A stretch of 64,000 nt of DNA from Heliobacterium chlorum (GCF_014502795.1 NZ_JACVHF010000008.1:1-64000); one strand, 5' to 3'. Positions 45,006 through 56,334 are shown, numbered from the stretch's first letter. The notes: a model not told the origin generated them from the sequence alone. Program-made: numbers and translations.

Positions 45006-46562
45006 ATGATATTGGTGGCAAAACGAAGATGGGTATTGGCTATAGCAGCGATCATCCTTGCCGCGATCGGTTCAGGCTTATATTGGTATTTCCGTTCTAC
45101 TCCCTCTCCCCCTCCCTCGGAAGAACCAGTAGCTCTTCCTCCCCTTCACGGGAAAAAAATTCTCATCGATGTGGGCCATGGTGGAATCGACGGCGGCGCG
45201 AATACCAAAGACGGAACCTTAGAAAAAACGATCAATCTCCATGTATCCTTAGCCCTCAAGCAAGCGATTGAAAAGCGAGGCGGCGAAGTCATCATCAACC
45301 GTGAAACGGATCAAGATTTAAGCAACCTCCCCCCCAATGATCCTCGCCGTTACCGCACCGATTTGAACAACCGTATCGATTGGGCCAATCAAAATAAAGG
45401 AGACTTACTGCTGAGCCTACATATGAACTCTTCCAGTAGTCCCAATGTACGCGGCTCCATTCTGCTCTATCATCCCCAAGAGCCTCACACGCCTCAATCA
45501 AAAGAATTAGCTCTGGTCTTGCAAAAAGAACTGAACAGCTTTTATTCGGGATATGCGAAACAGGGAGAAGTATACCGCCATCAGCCTGTGTTCGGTGATT
45601 ACTATGTGCTAGAGTATACAAAACTGCCGTCGGTGATTGTTGAAATGGGCTTTATCACCAACGATAACGATCGGGCTTTATTCGGACAGAAGAACTTTCA
45701 AGATGCCATAGCTGAACGAATCGCCGAAGGGGTCGTTCGCTATTTCTCGAAAGCCCCAGCCCAGAAGGCGATGACCGATGATTTATCCCCCCAAGAGAGT
45801 CCGGAGATTTTGAACGTCGATAATCCCATGGAACCATTGACATCGACCGTATCCACAAACAATTCTCAAGGTAAGAAAGGGAAACTGGCCATCATTATCG
45901 ATGATTTTGGCAATCATGCCAGTGGTGTCGATCGGTTCTTCTCCATCAACCGTCCGCTGACGATGGCCATCATGCCCTTTTTTGAGGACTCAAAAGAGCT
46001 GGCTGCCCGTGCCTATACCTTAGGTTTTGAGGTGATGGTACATATGCCGATGGAATCGAACCAAGTCCCTGTCACGTGGCATGGCCCTCGTTATATCGCT
46101 AAAGGGATGAGTCACGATGATGTTAAACATATTCTCGATGATGCAAAAAGCATCATGCCCTTCGCCATCGGTGTGAATAACCACATGGGAGTCGGCGTGA
46201 GCCAAGATAAGACGTCCGCTCGGTTTACCCTGGAGGAAATCAAAAAACACCAGTGGATTTTCGTAGACAGCCGTACCACTGATGATTCGGTCTTTCCGAG
46301 TCTGGCTAAGGAAGTGCACGTCCCCTTGTTGCAGCGGAATGTCTTTTTAGACCATGATAAGGGCGGCTCCGTCGAGACCGTAAAACAGCAGTTGTTGGAG
46401 GCGGGAAAACTGGCTTTGCAAAAAGGCCAGGCGATCGCGATTGGGCACGTAGGCGGTCAAGGGCCTTACACCGCGCAGGCGATTCAAGAGATGATTGCTC
46501 CGTTGGAGCAAATGGGTGTGGAATTTGTTTTTGTTTCAGATCTACTGCTGAATAACCCTTAG
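45006..46562 (+). CDS. N-acetylmuramoyl-L-alanine amidase fused to a divergent polysaccharide deacetylase
   Basis: 518 residues in two domains after a membrane anchor (WVLAIAAIILAAIGSGLYWYF). Residues 48-250 are an Amidase_3 domain with all four zinc/catalytic residues: His58 in DVGHGG, Glu73 in TLEKTIN, His139 in SLHMNS and Glu213 in VIVEMGF. Residues 290-518 are the divergent polysaccharide deacetylase family, starting KLAIIIDDFG and carrying VHMPME, GVNNHMG and the closing GHVGGQGPY. The first domain should cleave the stem peptide from muramic acid; the second domain's activity is unproven. The fusion is recurrent in clostridia. Confidence 0.88.
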   Translation: MILVAKRRWVLAIAAIILAAIGSGLYWYFRSTPSPPPSEEPVALPPLHGKKILIDVGHGGIDGGANTKDGTLEKTINLHVSLALKQAIEKRGGEVIINRETDQDLSNLPPNDPRRYRTDLNNRIDWANQNKGDLLLSLHMNSSSSPNVRGSILLYHPQEPHTPQSKELALVLQKELNSFYSGYAKQGEVYRHQPVFGDYYVLEYTKLPSVIVEMGFITNDNDRALFGQKNFQDAIAERIAEGVVRYFSKAPAQKAMTDDLSPQESPEILNVDNPMEPLTSTVSTNNSQGKKGKLAIIIDDFGNHASGVDRFFSINRPLTMAIMPFFEDSKELAARAYTLGFEVMVHMPMESNQVPVTWHGPRYIAKGMSHDDVKHILDDAKSIMPFAIGVNNHMGVGVSQDKTSARFTLEEIKKHQWIFVDSRTTDDSVFPSLAKEVHVPLLQRNVFLDHDKGGSVETVKQQLLEAGKLALQKGQAIAIGHVGGQGPYTAQAIQEMIAPLEQMGVEFVFVSDLLLNNP

Positions 46563-46664
46563 GAAATTCTCAGAGATTAATTTCAATTGAGCAGCAGGAA
46601 AAACTTCTACATTAAACGAACTTCTGGGCAGATTATGTAATATGTAGTGCAAGGAGGACCTCCT

Positions 46665-47168
46665 ATGTTCACTTCTCTGCCCGAGTTCTTTCAAGTCTGG
46701 CGTGCCGAATCAGAAGGGACCCTGCGAATTTTTAGTGCTCTTACAGACCGTTCACTACAACAGTCTGTCACCGCTCAAGATCGAACTTTAGGGCGCATCG
46801 CCTGGCACATCGTCACCACGATTCCAGAGATGATGGCTCGAACAGGCTTGGAGTTCTCCTCTATAGACCCAGACTCTCCTGTTCCCGCCACTGCCCAGGA
46901 AATTGTAGAAGCCTATAGGCTGTCCAGTGAGAACTTACTGTCCTCTATCGGGCGTTCTTGGACGGACGACACTCTTCAAGCGGAACGAAATCTATATGGA
47001 GAGTCGTGGAAGAATAGCTTTACGTTACAAGTCTTAATCAACCATCAGATTCATCACCGGGGACAGATGACCGTTTTAATGCGTCAAGCTGGTCTAGCTG
47101 TGCCTGGAATCTATGGGCCCTCCCGGGAAGAATGGGGTCAATACGGAATGGAAACCCCAGAACTATAG
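46665..47168 (+). CDS. DinB-family protein
   Basis: 167 residues of the DinB four-helix-bundle superfamily. The metal-binding histidines lie at His48 in RIAWHIV and in the later LINHQIHHRGQ. Some members (bacillithiol transferase and mycothiol-dependent enzymes) use the site to conjugate thiols, but none of those can be assigned here. ATG at 46665 is 6-8 bases from AAGGAGG. A GTG at 46647 lies upstream of that site and is not used. Confidence 0.82.
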   Translation: MFTSLPEFFQVWRAESEGTLRIFSALTDRSLQQSVTAQDRTLGRIAWHIVTTIPEMMARTGLEFSSIDPDSPVPATAQEIVEAYRLSSENLLSSIGRSWTDDTLQAERNLYGESWKNSFTLQVLINHQIHHRGQMTVLMRQAGLAVPGIYGPSREEWGQYGMETPEL

Positions 47169-47197
47169 GAATCTAGTGACTGCTTTATCGCAGTGCT

Positions 47198-47232
47198 AAA
47201 AAAGTCGGCCCTTTTTGGGGCCGGCTTTTTTG
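47198..47232. terminator. Terminator after the DinB gene
   Basis: AAAAAAGTCGGCCC and GGGGCCGGCTTTTTT; a GC-rich stem with A and T runs on either side. Confidence 0.85.
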
Positions 47233-47297
47233 TATGGTTTTTCAGCAGGTTGTACAGGATAAGCGTAATGAAATCGCTGTGAAAGGGGATCGAGGGA

Positions 47298-47789
47298 TTG
47301 CAACGAGAAAATTTAGGTATTCTGTGGCTGCTCATTCGGCTTTGGCTTGGTTACGAGTGGTTATCATCCGGTCTAGAGAAAGTTGGCAACCCCGCATGGA
47401 CGGGAGAAAGTGCTGGTACAGCGGTGACCGGTTTTTTGAAAGGTGCTCTTGCCAAGGCGGCTGAAGGCCCCCATCCGGAAGTCCACGGCTGGTACGCCAA
47501 TTTGATCAACAGCATCGCTTTACCGAATGCCAAACTCTTTTCATACCTCGTTTCTTTTGGCGAAGTTCTCGTAGGCATCGCCCTGATTCTTGGCCTGTTT
47601 ACGACTTTTGCTGCCCTCATAGGTGCCTTTATGAATCTAAATTACCTCTGGGCCGGTACATCGAGCACTAATCCGGAAATGCTTGTCTTACAACTGCTCT
47701 TGCTCACTGCAGGTCCCGTCGCCGGCATCATCGGTTTAGATCGGTTTATTCTCCCGGTCCTTCGTGAACGATTCCGACGTAATAAGTAG
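47298..47789 (+). CDS. DoxX-family membrane protein
   Basis: 163 residues with four predicted membrane helices and the DoxX layout ([16 protein letters not shown] at the start, then [17 protein letters not shown]). Some DoxX-like proteins are subunits of quinol oxidases or associate with thiol-redox proteins; no partner is adjacent here. The start is TTG at 47298, with AAGGGG 9 bases upstream. The function in this organism is unknown. Confidence 0.78.
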   Translation: MQRENLGILWLLIRLWLGYEWLSSGLEKVGNPAWTGESAGTAVTGFLKGALAKAAEGPHPEVHGWYANLINSIALPNAKLFSYLVSFGEVLVGIALILGLFTTFAALIGAFMNLNYLWAGTSSTNPEMLVLQLLLLTAGPVAGIIGLDRFILPVLRERFRRNK

Positions 47790-47926
47790 ATTTCCAAACC
47801 TTTTCGGGGATTTTAGATCCCCCTTTTTTAATTTTTACACTATTAGTGAAAAAGGGATCTTCGAAACTAACGGCGAAAAGTTACATAAAGAATGAATGCG
47901 GTGTTTCCATTGGAGGGATTAGGCGA

Positions 47927-48784
47927 ATGAACTTAAGCGAAGAGGCAGCCTTTGAATTAGTTGATTTCATCTTAGAACAGACTGGTTTTGATACGATTGT
48001 CTGCGATTCAAGTGGTCGAATTATTGCCGACTCAAAACGCAACCGAGTCGGTATCATCCATATGGGTTCCCAAAAAATTATGAACGGCAACATCGATAGG
48101 TATCCCATTACCGCCGAAGATGTGGCAAATTCCAATGGGACTTTAAAAGAGGGGATCAATCTAGCTGTTAAATTTAACGGACAAAAGATTGGCACCTTTG
48201 GTATTGCCGGAACGATAGAAATAGTAGAGCCCGTTGCCAAAATCGCCTCTGGGCTGCTGGCCAAAATGCTCCAAGATGAATCGACAAAAAGGACCCTGCA
48301 GTCGGTTATCCTGGAAATGACCCACGCCGTGGAAACTGCTGCTGCTTCCGTCGAAGAGCTTTCCGCATCGTCTCAAGAGTTGGCGGCGAATAGCCAATCT
48401 TTAAACCATATTTCCGAAGAAACGTTGACTCATGTCAAGGCTACTGCAAACGCCATTGGATTTATCCAGCGAATTGCCAATCAGACCAAACTGCTTGGTT
48501 TAAACGCTTCCATCGAGGCTGCCCGGGCCGGTGAACAAGGACGGGGCTTCGCCGTCGTGGCCAGTGAGGTTGGGAAGTTAGCCGAGGAAAGCGGTACTTC
48601 AGCCCGAGAAATCAATCAAATTTTAGTGCAATTTAGAGAAAATATCGGTAAGGTGACTGTCGGTGCCCAGCAAAACAGCACCGTCGCTGAGGAACAGTCT
48701 CGAGCTACTCAGGAGATCGCCGAAATGGTCGATTCGCTAAATCTCATTTCCGAAAAGCTCTCCACGTTAGCTTCCCAGTTATAA
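47927..48784 (+). CDS. CdaR-type diacid sensor fused to a chemotaxis signalling domain
   Basis: 285 residues with no membrane helix. The first 130 match the CdaR 'putative sugar diacid recognition' domain: [43 protein letters not shown], and the [21 protein letters not shown] block. The rest is an MCP signalling domain with the tip [31 protein letters not shown] cytosolic receptor of this sort could read an internal metabolite. ATG at 47927 fits the domain boundary; an upstream frame from 47846 adds 27 residues without a better ribosome site. No chemotaxis gene is adjacent. Confidence 0.8.
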   Translation: MNLSEEAAFELVDFILEQTGFDTIVCDSSGRIIADSKRNRVGIIHMGSQKIMNGNIDRYPITAEDVANSNGTLKEGINLAVKFNGQKIGTFGIAGTIEIVEPVAKIASGLLAKMLQDESTKRTLQSVILEMTHAVETAAASVEELSASSQELAANSQSLNHISEETLTHVKATANAIGFIQRIANQTKLLGLNASIEAARAGEQGRGFAVVASEVGKLAEESGTSAREINQILVQFRENIGKVTVGAQQNSTVAEEQSRATQEIAEMVDSLNLISEKLSTLASQL

Positions 48785-48796
48785 ATCGTCAACGTA

Positions 48797-48835
48797 AAAA
48801 AGCGAAGGATGGCGTGCTGTTCCATCCTTCGCTTT
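48797..48835. terminator. Terminator between convergent genes
   Basis: AAAGCGAAGGATGG and CCATCCTTCGCTTT form a 14-bp stem with a 9-base loop. It ends the CdaR-MCP gene and may also serve the CBS gene on the minus strand. Confidence 0.8.
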
Positions 48836-48859
48836 CATTATGCCTATGATGTTCTGTTA

Positions 48860-49291
48860 CTACATCAATGGCCGTGCCGGTTCCGATATTTCGGACAGGG
48901 CGTCTCCGGCTTCATTTTGGAAGATATTCGTCACCGCTAAGTCGCCTAGAGCAACAATACCTACCAAACGATCATTCTCGACCACCGGGAGACGTCGGAT
49001 TTGCCGCTCTGCCATCAAATCTGCTGCTGCATGGACATCCATATCCGGGCTGGCAGTGACGGGATCGGAAGTCATGGCGGCATGAATCCGTGTATTCTGG
49101 GGATCCTGCCCCTGCGCCACCACCCGCAAGGCGATGTCGCGGTCGGTGATGATGCCGATACATTTATCCCCCTGAACCACAGGTACTGCGCCCACGTCAA
49201 GTTGTTTCATGATTTTGGCCGCTTCGATGACGCTTTTGTCAGAGGAAATAGAGGTAATGTCCTGGGTCATTATTTCACGTAAGGGTCGCAC
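48860..49291 (-). CDS. CBS-domain protein
   Basis: 143 residues of two CBS repeats (VGAVPVVQGDKCIGIITDRDIALRVV and IRRLPVVENDRLVGIVALGDLAV). Paired CBS domains bind adenosyl ligands such as AMP, ATP or SAM and regulate a partner. Here the domain stands alone, so the target is unknown. It lies 140 bases after purD on the same strand, and no clear terminator separates them; a metabolite-sensing role near purine genes is plausible but unproven. The start is GTG at 49291. Confidence 0.8.
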   Translation of the reverse strand: MRPLREIMTQDITSISSDKSVIEAAKIMKQLDVGAVPVVQGDKCIGIITDRDIALRVVAQGQDPQNTRIHAAMTSDPVTASPDMDVHAAADLMAERQIRRLPVVENDRLVGIVALGDLAVTNIFQNEAGDALSEISEPARPLM

Positions 49292-49430
49292 TCAGCCATC
49301 CCTCCTCCAGCATACTTCTTCTGTTGCATCAGATAGCATGTCTCGATGAGAGACCTTTCATCCATCCGAGCGGGCCGATGGGAAAGGCTATAACGTGACC
49401 CTGCGAAAACAATGTGGTCTCTGGCTTCGG

Positions 49431-50747
49431 TTAGGACAGCCGTTCCAAAGCACGGCGACCAATATCTTTCCGGTAGTGAGCCCCGTCAAAATGGACCTTT
49501 TCTACTTGACGGTAGGCAAGTTCAATCGCTTCTCGAATTCCTTGTGCTTTGGCAGTGATGCCCAGGACACGACCGCCCGTCGTCACGATATGGTCCTCTT
49601 TTCGAGCCGTACCGGCATGGAAAATTTCCACTCCTGCGATGGGATTATCTAGTCCGGTGATAATATTTCCCTTTTCGTAGTCGCCAGGATAACCCTTTGC
49701 CGACATGACCACACAGACGGCGGCGTCAGTGCTCCAGGAAATAGATTGTTGTTCGAGACGTTTCTCCAATATTGCCTCAATAATATCGACGAGATCACTA
49801 TCGAGACGCATGAGCACCGGCTGTGTTTCCGGGTCTCCGAAACGGGCGTTGTATTCGAGCACTTTGGGGCCTTCAGCGGTGATCATTAAGCCGGCATAGA
49901 GAACACCGCTGTAGGGGCGCCCTTCTGCCTTCATGGCTTCTACCGTCGGTTTTAAGATGCTCTCTTGGACTTGCTGGGCCAGTTCTTCCGTATAAACCGG
50001 CGCCGGTGAGTACGCTCCCATACCGCCCGTGTTCGGTCCTTCGTCATTGTCAAAGATGCGCTTGTGATCTTGCGCCGAAACCATGGGGATTACATGGTCA
50101 CCATCAGTGAAGGCGAGGATACTGACCTCTTCGCCTTCCATAAATTCTTCAATGACGACACGGCTGCCAGCGGAACCGAAGGCATTCCCCTCCAACATGG
50201 AGCGGACCGCTTCTTTCGCTTCTGTCACATCTTTAGCCACGATGACCCCTTTACCGGCGGCTAGGCCATCAGCTTTCACTACACAAGGAGACCCAGCGAT
50301 AGTTTTCCGGGCAGCTAGCTCGTCGACAAAAGCCAGCGCAGGTTCTACCTCAGTGAAAACGCCGTAAGCGGCCGTAGGAATCCCAAACTTTTGCATCAGA
50401 TCCTTGGAGAAAGCTTTACTTCCCTCAATCTCAGCGGCTTTTTGAGTAGGTCCGAAGATCAGCATTTCATGATCGTTAAATACGTCAACAATCCCAGCAG
50501 ACAAGGGCGCTTCCGGTCCGACAACAGTCAAATCGATCCGTTTTTCCCAGGCAAAGGTCAGAAGGCCCGTCACATCATCGGCTTTGATATTGACACACTT
50601 AGCGATTTTTTCGATTCCAGCATTACTAGGAGCACAGTAGACTTCAGACACACGAGGGCTCTGGCGTAATTTCCATACCAGGGCGTGTTCCCGTCCACCG
50701 CCGCCGACAACGAGGACTTTTAATCCGTTTGGTTTTAGTTTCTTCAA
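49431..50747 (-). CDS. purD: Phosphoribosylamine-glycine ligase
   Basis: GAR synthetase, an ATP-grasp enzyme for step 2 of purine synthesis. The N-terminal signature VLVVGGGGREHALVWKL starts the domain, and NTGGMGAYSPAP and LEYNARFGDPE are the active-site motifs. 438 residues is normal. I choose TTG at 50747, behind GGGGG. The frame continues to 50843 but would overlap purH. It is the last purine gene of the cluster. Confidence 0.95.
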   Translation of the reverse strand: MKKLKPNGLKVLVVGGGGREHALVWKLRQSPRVSEVYCAPSNAGIEKIAKCVNIKADDVTGLLTFAWEKRIDLTVVGPEAPLSAGIVDVFNDHEMLIFGPTQKAAEIEGSKAFSKDLMQKFGIPTAAYGVFTEVEPALAFVDELAARKTIAGSPCVVKADGLAAGKGVIVAKDVTEAKEAVRSMLEGNAFGSAGSRVVIEEFMEGEEVSILAFTDGDHVIPMVSAQDHKRIFDNDEGPNTGGMGAYSPAPVYTEELAQQVQESILKPTVEAMKAEGRPYSGVLYAGLMITAEGPKVLEYNARFGDPETQPVLMRLDSDLVDIIEAILEKRLEQQSISWSTDAAVCVVMSAKGYPGDYEKGNIITGLDNPIAGVEIFHAGTARKEDHIVTTGGRVLGITAKAQGIREAIELAYRQVEKVHFDGAHYRKDIGRRALERLS

Positions 50748-50763
50748 AGGGACTACCCCCGTA

Positions 50764-52335
50764 TTAGTGTTTAAAGTGACGCATACCGGTGAAGACCATA
50801 GCGAGTCCAAGGCGGTTGCATGCCTCAATAGACTCGTCATCATGGATCGATCCGCCCGGTTGGATGACGGCAGTGATCCCGTATCCAGCCGCCGTTTCTA
50901 CTGTATCTTTAAAGGGAAAGAAGGCGTCAGAAGCTAAGACAGCCCCTTCCGAGTCCGGTCGGCTGCTTTCCCCTTCGACCAGGCCCACCTTGGAAGCTTT
51001 CGCTTGTTCTAAAGCGATAAAGGCGGAACCGACACGGTTCATCTGCCCGGCGCCCACGCCGATGGCTACACCGTTTTTAGCGACGACAATCGCGTTCGAC
51101 TTGACGTGTTTGACCACTTTCCAAGCGAACATCAGGTCGATCAGTTCCTCTTCTTCGGGTGCCCGTTCCGTTACTGTTTTCAATTCTTCTGCATTCACTT
51201 GACCTTGGTCAGCATCTTGAACGAGGTACCCACCGCGGATCTTCTTTACATCAAAGTTGGGCATTCCTGTTAAGGGACCCACTTCCATGATACGCAGATT
51301 CTTTTTCCGCTTTAATACATCCAAAGCGTCTTCATCATAAGAGGGCGCGATGATCGCTTCCATAAAGGTCTTGACGATTTCATTGGCTGTATCCACATCG
51401 ACCGTGCGGTTGAGGGCGATAATCCCACCGTAGGCGGATACAGGATCAGCCGAAAGGGCTTTTACATAAGCTTCAACCAGATCTTTCCCAATGGCCGTGC
51501 CGCAGGGATTGTTATGCTTGATGATGGTCGCAGCCGGTTGAGCGAACTCTCGAACGAGTTCAAGAGCCGAATTTAAGTCCATGAGGTTGTTGAAGGAAAG
51601 TTCTTTGCCCCACAACTGTCTTGCCGTTCCTGCACCGGCTCCTTTAAAACCGACTTCTCGGTAGAAAGCGGCCTTTTGATGGGGGTTTTCCCCGTAGCGG
51701 AGATCCTGCACTTTTTCCACTTTCCCAGGAGCAAAGATCCCTGTGAAAGGATCCGCCTGGCCTTGCATTAGGTAGGCTGCAATCGCACTGTCATATTCCG
51801 CCGTATGAGCGAAAGCTTCTTGCGCCAGTGCCCGTCGGGTCTCATCGGACAGGGCTCCCGCTGCTTTCAGCTCATCTAAGACCGAGGTATACCGGCTCGG
51901 GTTGACGACAATGGTAACGTAGGCATGATTTTTCGCCGATGCCCGCACCATGGCTGGCCCGCCGATGTCGATATTTTCAATTGCCTCTTCCAAGGTGACA
52001 CCTGGTTTGGCGATCGTCTGACGAAAAGGATAAAGGTTGACAGCGACCACATCGATCGGAACGATAGCGTTGTCTTCCAACTGTTGTAGATGGTCAGGAG
52101 TCCGGCGAGCTAAAATACCGCCGTGAACCTTCGGATGAAGAGTCTTCACTCGACCATCGAGGATTTCCGGAAAACCTGTAATTTCAGTCACATAAGTGAC
52201 AGGAACGCCCGCCTCTTTGATGGTCTTATATGTACCACCGGTCGAGACAATCTCAAAGCCGAGTTCAACTAGGCCGCGGGCAAAATCGACAATACCGGAT
52301 TTGTCCGATACGCTGAGCAGGGCTCGACGTTTCAT
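50764..52335 (-). CDS. purH: Bifunctional AICAR transformylase / IMP cyclohydrolase
   Basis: Does the last two steps to IMP. Residues 1-145 are the IMP cyclohydrolase (methylglyoxal-synthase-like, [19 protein letters not shown]). The rest is the AICAR formyltransferase with the catalytic Lys-His pair in IIKHNNPCG. 523 residues is the usual length. The gene ends 16 bases before the purD start. It also salvages AICAR released by HisF from the his operon. Confidence 0.97.
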   Translation of the reverse strand: MKRRALLSVSDKSGIVDFARGLVELGFEIVSTGGTYKTIKEAGVPVTYVTEITGFPEILDGRVKTLHPKVHGGILARRTPDHLQQLEDNAIVPIDVVAVNLYPFRQTIAKPGVTLEEAIENIDIGGPAMVRASAKNHAYVTIVVNPSRYTSVLDELKAAGALSDETRRALAQEAFAHTAEYDSAIAAYLMQGQADPFTGIFAPGKVEKVQDLRYGENPHQKAAFYREVGFKGAGAGTARQLWGKELSFNNLMDLNSALELVREFAQPAATIIKHNNPCGTAIGKDLVEAYVKALSADPVSAYGGIIALNRTVDVDTANEIVKTFMEAIIAPSYDEDALDVLKRKKNLRIMEVGPLTGMPNFDVKKIRGGYLVQDADQGQVNAEELKTVTERAPEEEELIDLMFAWKVVKHVKSNAIVVAKNGVAIGVGAGQMNRVGSAFIALEQAKASKVGLVEGESSRPDSEGAVLASDAFFPFKDTVETAAGYGITAVIQPGGSIHDDESIEACNRLGLAMVFTGMRHFKH

Positions 52336-52386
52336 TACCCTTCCCCTCCACTTGTCTCATTGATAAGGTCGACCTTTATGACCGTT

Positions 52387-52992
52387 TTACCGGATAATCA
52401 CTCGGCGACCTACTACGGCTAACCGTTCTTTCGCCAACAGCTGCAATGCTTCTGGCAGAAGACGGTGTTCTTCTTTTAAAATACGTGCCGACAGAGTATC
52501 CTCACTATCATCCGGTTCCACTGGAACGACGGCTTGCTGGATGATGGGACCAGAATCGAGGCCCTCGTCGACGAAGTGAACCGTGCAACCGGAATAGCGT
52601 ACGCCATACTGAACCGCCTGCCGTTGAGCATGTAATCCCGGAAATGACGGGAGCAAAGCCGGGTGAATATTGACGACTCGCCAAGGAAAAGCGTCAAGCA
52701 GTTCACCCGTTACAATACGCATGTATCCGGCCAGGACGACCGTATCCACGAGGACACTTTTCAGTAGTTCAACGACCTTGCGATCGTAAACCGGTCGCTC
52801 GGGATAATCGGCAGGCGGAAGATGAACGGCTGGAATGCCCCGGGAAGCGGCCCGCTCCAAGGCATAGGCATTCTGCTTGTCCGAGATGACCATAGCCACT
52901 TGCGCGTCCAACTTCCCAGCATCGATAGCATCTAGGACGGCTTGAAGGTTTGATCCACGGCCAGAGGCCAGCACGCCTAGTTTTAAGGTCAT
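52387..52992 (-). CDS. purN: Phosphoribosylglycinamide formyltransferase
   Basis: GAR transformylase, the 10-formyl-THF-dependent form. Core motifs are [12 protein letters not shown], the [12 protein letters not shown] active site with its catalytic His, and the later [18 protein letters not shown]. 201 residues. The start overlaps the purM stop by 4 bases (ATGA), so the pair is translationally coupled. Confidence 0.96.
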   Translation of the reverse strand: MTLKLGVLASGRGSNLQAVLDAIDAGKLDAQVAMVISDKQNAYALERAASRGIPAVHLPPADYPERPVYDRKVVELLKSVLVDTVVLAGYMRIVTGELLDAFPWRVVNIHPALLPSFPGLHAQRQAVQYGVRYSGCTVHFVDEGLDSGPIIQQAVVPVEPDDSEDTLSARILKEEHRLLPEALQLLAKERLAVVGRRVIIR

Positions 52993-54089
52993 TCCCCTTC
53001 CTCCCGGCTCCAGGGCATCGTACCACGGTAAATTACTTTCGGCGCTGCCTCCGACCCTTCGGCACTCTCTTCAATCACACCGATGGGGAAGCACTGTTCA
53101 CCCTGAGCGGTCAACAGTTCCGATACCCGTTCTGCGTCGTCAGCCCTTACGATGACGGCAAGACCAATACCGCAGTTGAAGGTCCGAAGCATCTCGCTCT
53201 CGGCTACGTTTCCTTTGGCTTTTAGTGCCGAAAAAACGGGCGGAATCGGCCATTGTCCCAGTTCGATGGCCGCCTGAACACCCTTGGGAAGAACTCTGGG
53301 GACGTTTTCAGTGATACCGCCGCCAGTGATATGAGCCATGCCTTTGATGTCGATTTCTTTGAGTACCGACAAGACCGGTTTCACATAGATCCGAGTCGGT
53401 GTGAGCAACTCTTCCCCTACCGTTTTTCCCAGTTCCGGTAGGAACGTATCCGTATTATGGCCGCAATGGTCAAAAAATACCTTGCGAGCTAGCGAGTAAC
53501 CGTTACTATGCAGACCAGATGAAGGGATACCGAGAATGACATCGCCGGGACAAATGGTCGAGCCGTTGATAATTTTTTTCCGGTCGACGACTCCAACCGT
53601 GAACCCAGCCACATCATAATCTTCTTCAGCGTAAAAACCGGGCATTTCTGCCGTCTCACCGCCGATGAGAGCGCATCCGGCCTGACGGCACCCTTCAGCG
53701 ACGCCGGAGACGATAGCAGCAACCTTCTCCGGTGTTAATTTTCCTACCGCGAGGTAATCTAAAAAGAAGAGCGGTTCAGCCCCCTGAACGAGAATGTCGT
53801 TCACACACATAGCTACACAGTCGATGCCGATCGTGTCGTGACGGTCCATCATCATGGCCACGCGCAGCTTCGTACCAACCCCGTCGGTGCCGGAAACAAG
53901 GACAGGTTCTTCGTACTGTTTGGCATTGAGGGCGAAGAGTCCACCAAAACCGCCGATATCGGTAAGCACTTCCCGACGGAAGGTGCTTTTTACATGTCCC
54001 TTCATCATTTCGACAGCCTGGTTGCCGGCGGTGATGTCAACGCCGGCTTGGGCGTATGTGAGGCCTGTTGTTTTTTCTGTTTCCGTCAT
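52989..54089 (-). CDS. purM: Phosphoribosylformylglycinamidine cyclo-ligase
   Basis: AIR synthetase. Key motifs are YAQAGVDI at the start, [26 protein letters not shown], and [10 protein letters not shown]. About 366 residues. Three ATG codons follow each other; the last, at 54089, has the best spacing to AGGAGG. It needs FGAM made by PurQLS, whose genes are not in the window. Confidence 0.96.
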   Translation of the reverse strand: MTETEKTTGLTYAQAGVDITAGNQAVEMMKGHVKSTFRREVLTDIGGFGGLFALNAKQYEEPVLVSGTDGVGTKLRVAMMMDRHDTIGIDCVAMCVNDILVQGAEPLFFLDYLAVGKLTPEKVAAIVSGVAEGCRQAGCALIGGETAEMPGFYAEEDYDVAGFTVGVVDRKKIINGSTICPGDVILGIPSSGLHSNGYSLARKVFFDHCGHNTDTFLPELGKTVGEELLTPTRIYVKPVLSVLKEIDIKGMAHITGGGITENVPRVLPKGVQAAIELGQWPIPPVFSALKAKGNVAESEMLRTFNCGIGLAVIVRADDAERVSELLTAQGEQCFPIGVIEESAEGSEAAPKVIYRGTMPWSREEGE

Positions 54090-54099
54090 CATCATCCTC

Positions 54100-55545
54100 C
54101 TAGCAGCCGCAACCTTCCATAGTGTACTTGTCCAAACCGACCGGAATTTCTATTGGATATTCCCCGTTGAAGCAGGCCATGCAATAGGTATTGCGGGAAA
54201 CGTTGGCATTTTGCTCTGTCATGGCCGCGAGGAGCCCTTCCTCGGACAAGTAATGGAGACTGTCGGCACCAATCATTTGACGAATCTCTTCCACTGTTTT
54301 GGTGGCCGCAACCAGTTCTTTCCGCACAGATGTATCGATGCCATAGTAACAAGGCTGGGTAATCGGCGGCGAAGAAACGAGCATATGCACTTCTTTGGCG
54401 CCAGCTTGGCGAAGCATCTGCACGATTTTACCGCTCGTTGTCCCCCGCACGATGGAGTCGTCGATCATGATTACCCGTTTTCCTTCTACAGCCTTGGCGA
54501 CAGCATTTAGCTTCAGCCGTACTGCTTGACTGCGCATCTCCTGGGTAGGCTGAATGAAGGTTCGTCCCACATAGCGGTTCTTCATCAACCCTTGGTCAAA
54601 AGCCACGCCTGATTCTTCGGCATAGCCCAAGGCAGCCGCCGTGCCTGAATCAGGGACTCCGATGACGATATCGGCCTCAATGGGGCATTCACGAGCCAGT
54701 TGACGACCCATGGCACGCCGAGCTCGGTTCACACTGATTCCGTCGATGAGAGAATCAGGACGGGCAAAATAGATATATTCAAAAATACAAGCCGCTCGGC
54801 GAGGCTGGGACAAGGCTTTGATCGAGGTCAGCCCGCTGCCGTCGACGACGACAATCTCGCCAGGTTCTACATCGCGGATAAAGGTGGCTCCTAAGGTATC
54901 CAAGGCGCAGGATTCGGAAGCGATGATATAGGCGCCGTCCAAACGGCCGATGCAGAGAGGACGTACACCGTGAGGATCCCGCAAGGCGAGCATACGGTTT
55001 TCTGTCATTACGATCAAGGAATAAGATCCTTTGATATCGACCATCGTCTTGATGAGGGCTTCTTCGAGGGAAGACTGGCCGTACCGGGCGAGCAGGTTGA
55101 CGATAACTTCTGTGTCCGTCGTCGTTTGAAAGACAGCACCGGTCAATGCGAGATTTTGGCGCATTTCGGAGGCGTTGGTAAGATTACCATTGTGAGCCAC
55201 CGCCATCATCCCTTTGGAATAGCGGAAAATCAGCGGTTGAGCATTGGCTAAAAGGCTGGAACCGGTCGTCGAGTAGCGGACATGGCCGACGGCCACATGG
55301 CCCTTCAGTTCCTCCAACTTACGCTCGTTGAAGGCCTCTGTTACGAGACCCATGCCTTTATGGAACTCAATTTCCCGGCTGTTACCAACGGCAATGCCGG
55401 CGCTTTCCTGTCCCCGATGCTGCAAGGCATAAAGACCAAAGTAGGCCAACCGAGCAACATCTTTCCCAGGACCGTAGATTCCGATGACACCGCACTCTTC
55501 CCGCATCTTATCCCAAGGGAGATCGTGGGTTAGGTCAATTGACAT
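54100..55545 (-). CDS. purF: Amidophosphoribosyltransferase, [4Fe-4S] form
   Basis: First committed enzyme of purine synthesis, using glutamine and PRPP. Cys18, after a 17-residue propeptide, is the Ntn nucleophile ([10 protein letters not shown]). The PRPP loop [14 protein letters not shown] is at 358-371. Cys253, Cys399, Cys455 and Cys458 match the four iron-sulfur ligands of the Bacillus enzyme, so it should be oxygen-sensitive. 481 residues. It consumes PRPP, the probable ligand of the riboswitch upstream of purB. Confidence 0.97.
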   Translation of the reverse strand: MSIDLTHDLPWDKMREECGVIGIYGPGKDVARLAYFGLYALQHRGQESAGIAVGNSREIEFHKGMGLVTEAFNERKLEELKGHVAVGHVRYSTTGSSLLANAQPLIFRYSKGMMAVAHNGNLTNASEMRQNLALTGAVFQTTTDTEVIVNLLARYGQSSLEEALIKTMVDIKGSYSLIVMTENRMLALRDPHGVRPLCIGRLDGAYIIASESCALDTLGATFIRDVEPGEIVVVDGSGLTSIKALSQPRRAACIFEYIYFARPDSLIDGISVNRARRAMGRQLARECPIEADIVIGVPDSGTAAALGYAEESGVAFDQGLMKNRYVGRTFIQPTQEMRSQAVRLKLNAVAKAVEGKRVIMIDDSIVRGTTSGKIVQMLRQAGAKEVHMLVSSPPITQPCYYGIDTSVRKELVAATKTVEEIRQMIGADSLHYLSEEGLLAAMTEQNANVSRNTYCMACFNGEYPIEIPVGLDKYTMEGCGC

Positions 55546-55608
55546 GTTTTGGCCTCCCGCCAGTATTTTATAGGGGAAAATGAATCGAAATTCTCCTGTT
55601 CAGGACGA

Positions 55609-56334
55609 TTAGTCCTGCAATTTGCCTTCCAAGCGGCGGAGGATTTCCCGATATGCTTCTTCCAACCCGCCCAAATCACGGCGAAAGCGATCTTTATCGA
55701 GTTTTTCTTTGGTGTCTTTGTCCCAGAAACGGCAAGTGTCCGGCGAAATTTCGTCACCGAGCAGCACCGTTCCATTGTGCAAACCAAATTCTAGTTTGAA
55801 GTCGACCAAGTCAATATTCAGACTGTCCATGAATTCTTTCAAGATCTCGTTTACTTTTAAAGCGATCGCTTTGATCGCATCCATCTGTTCCGGCGTGGCC
55901 CATTCGAGAGCAGCGATATGGTATTCGTTGATCATGGGATCGCCTAATGCGTCATCTTTATAGTAAAATTCCAATACCGGTTTAGCCAGTAAAGTCCCTT
56001 CCGGTTGTCCAATACGTTTGGATAAAGATCCGGCAACAATGTTCCGGGCGACAACTTCGACCGGGATGATTTCCAGTGATTTGACCAGCATCTCCCGATC
56101 GTTCAACAGTTCCACGAAGTGAGTCGGAACGCCCTGTTTCTCGAGGTATTGGAAAAAGAGGGCTGAGATACGGTTGTTCAAGATGCCTTTGTTATCGATT
56201 TCGGCTTTCTTTTCGCCGTTAAAGGCGGTCGCCGAATCTTTGTATTGAATCCAATAGATGTTCGGATCGTCGGTCCGGAAGACTTTTTTGGCTTTTCCTT
56301 CGTACATTTGTTCTTGTTTTTGGACAGTGGTCAT
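55609..56334 (-). CDS. purC: SAICAR synthetase
   Basis: Joins CAIR to aspartate. Core motifs: YEGKAKKVF at the start, and the later [30 protein letters not shown] active-site block (in parts VDFKLEFG and [10 protein letters not shown]). 241 residues, the bacterial single-domain form. ATG at 56334 lies about 10 bases from AAGGAG; a GTG at 56343 abuts that site and is not used. Confidence 0.96.
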   Translation of the reverse strand: MTTVQKQEQMYEGKAKKVFRTDDPNIYWIQYKDSATAFNGEKKAEIDNKGILNNRISALFFQYLEKQGVPTHFVELLNDREMLVKSLEIIPVEVVARNIVAGSLSKRIGQPEGTLLAKPVLEFYYKDDALGDPMINEYHIAALEWATPEQMDAIKAIALKVNEILKEFMDSLNIDLVDFKLEFGLHNGTVLLGDEISPDTCRFWDKDTKEKLDKDRFRRDLGGLEEAYREILRRLEGKLQD

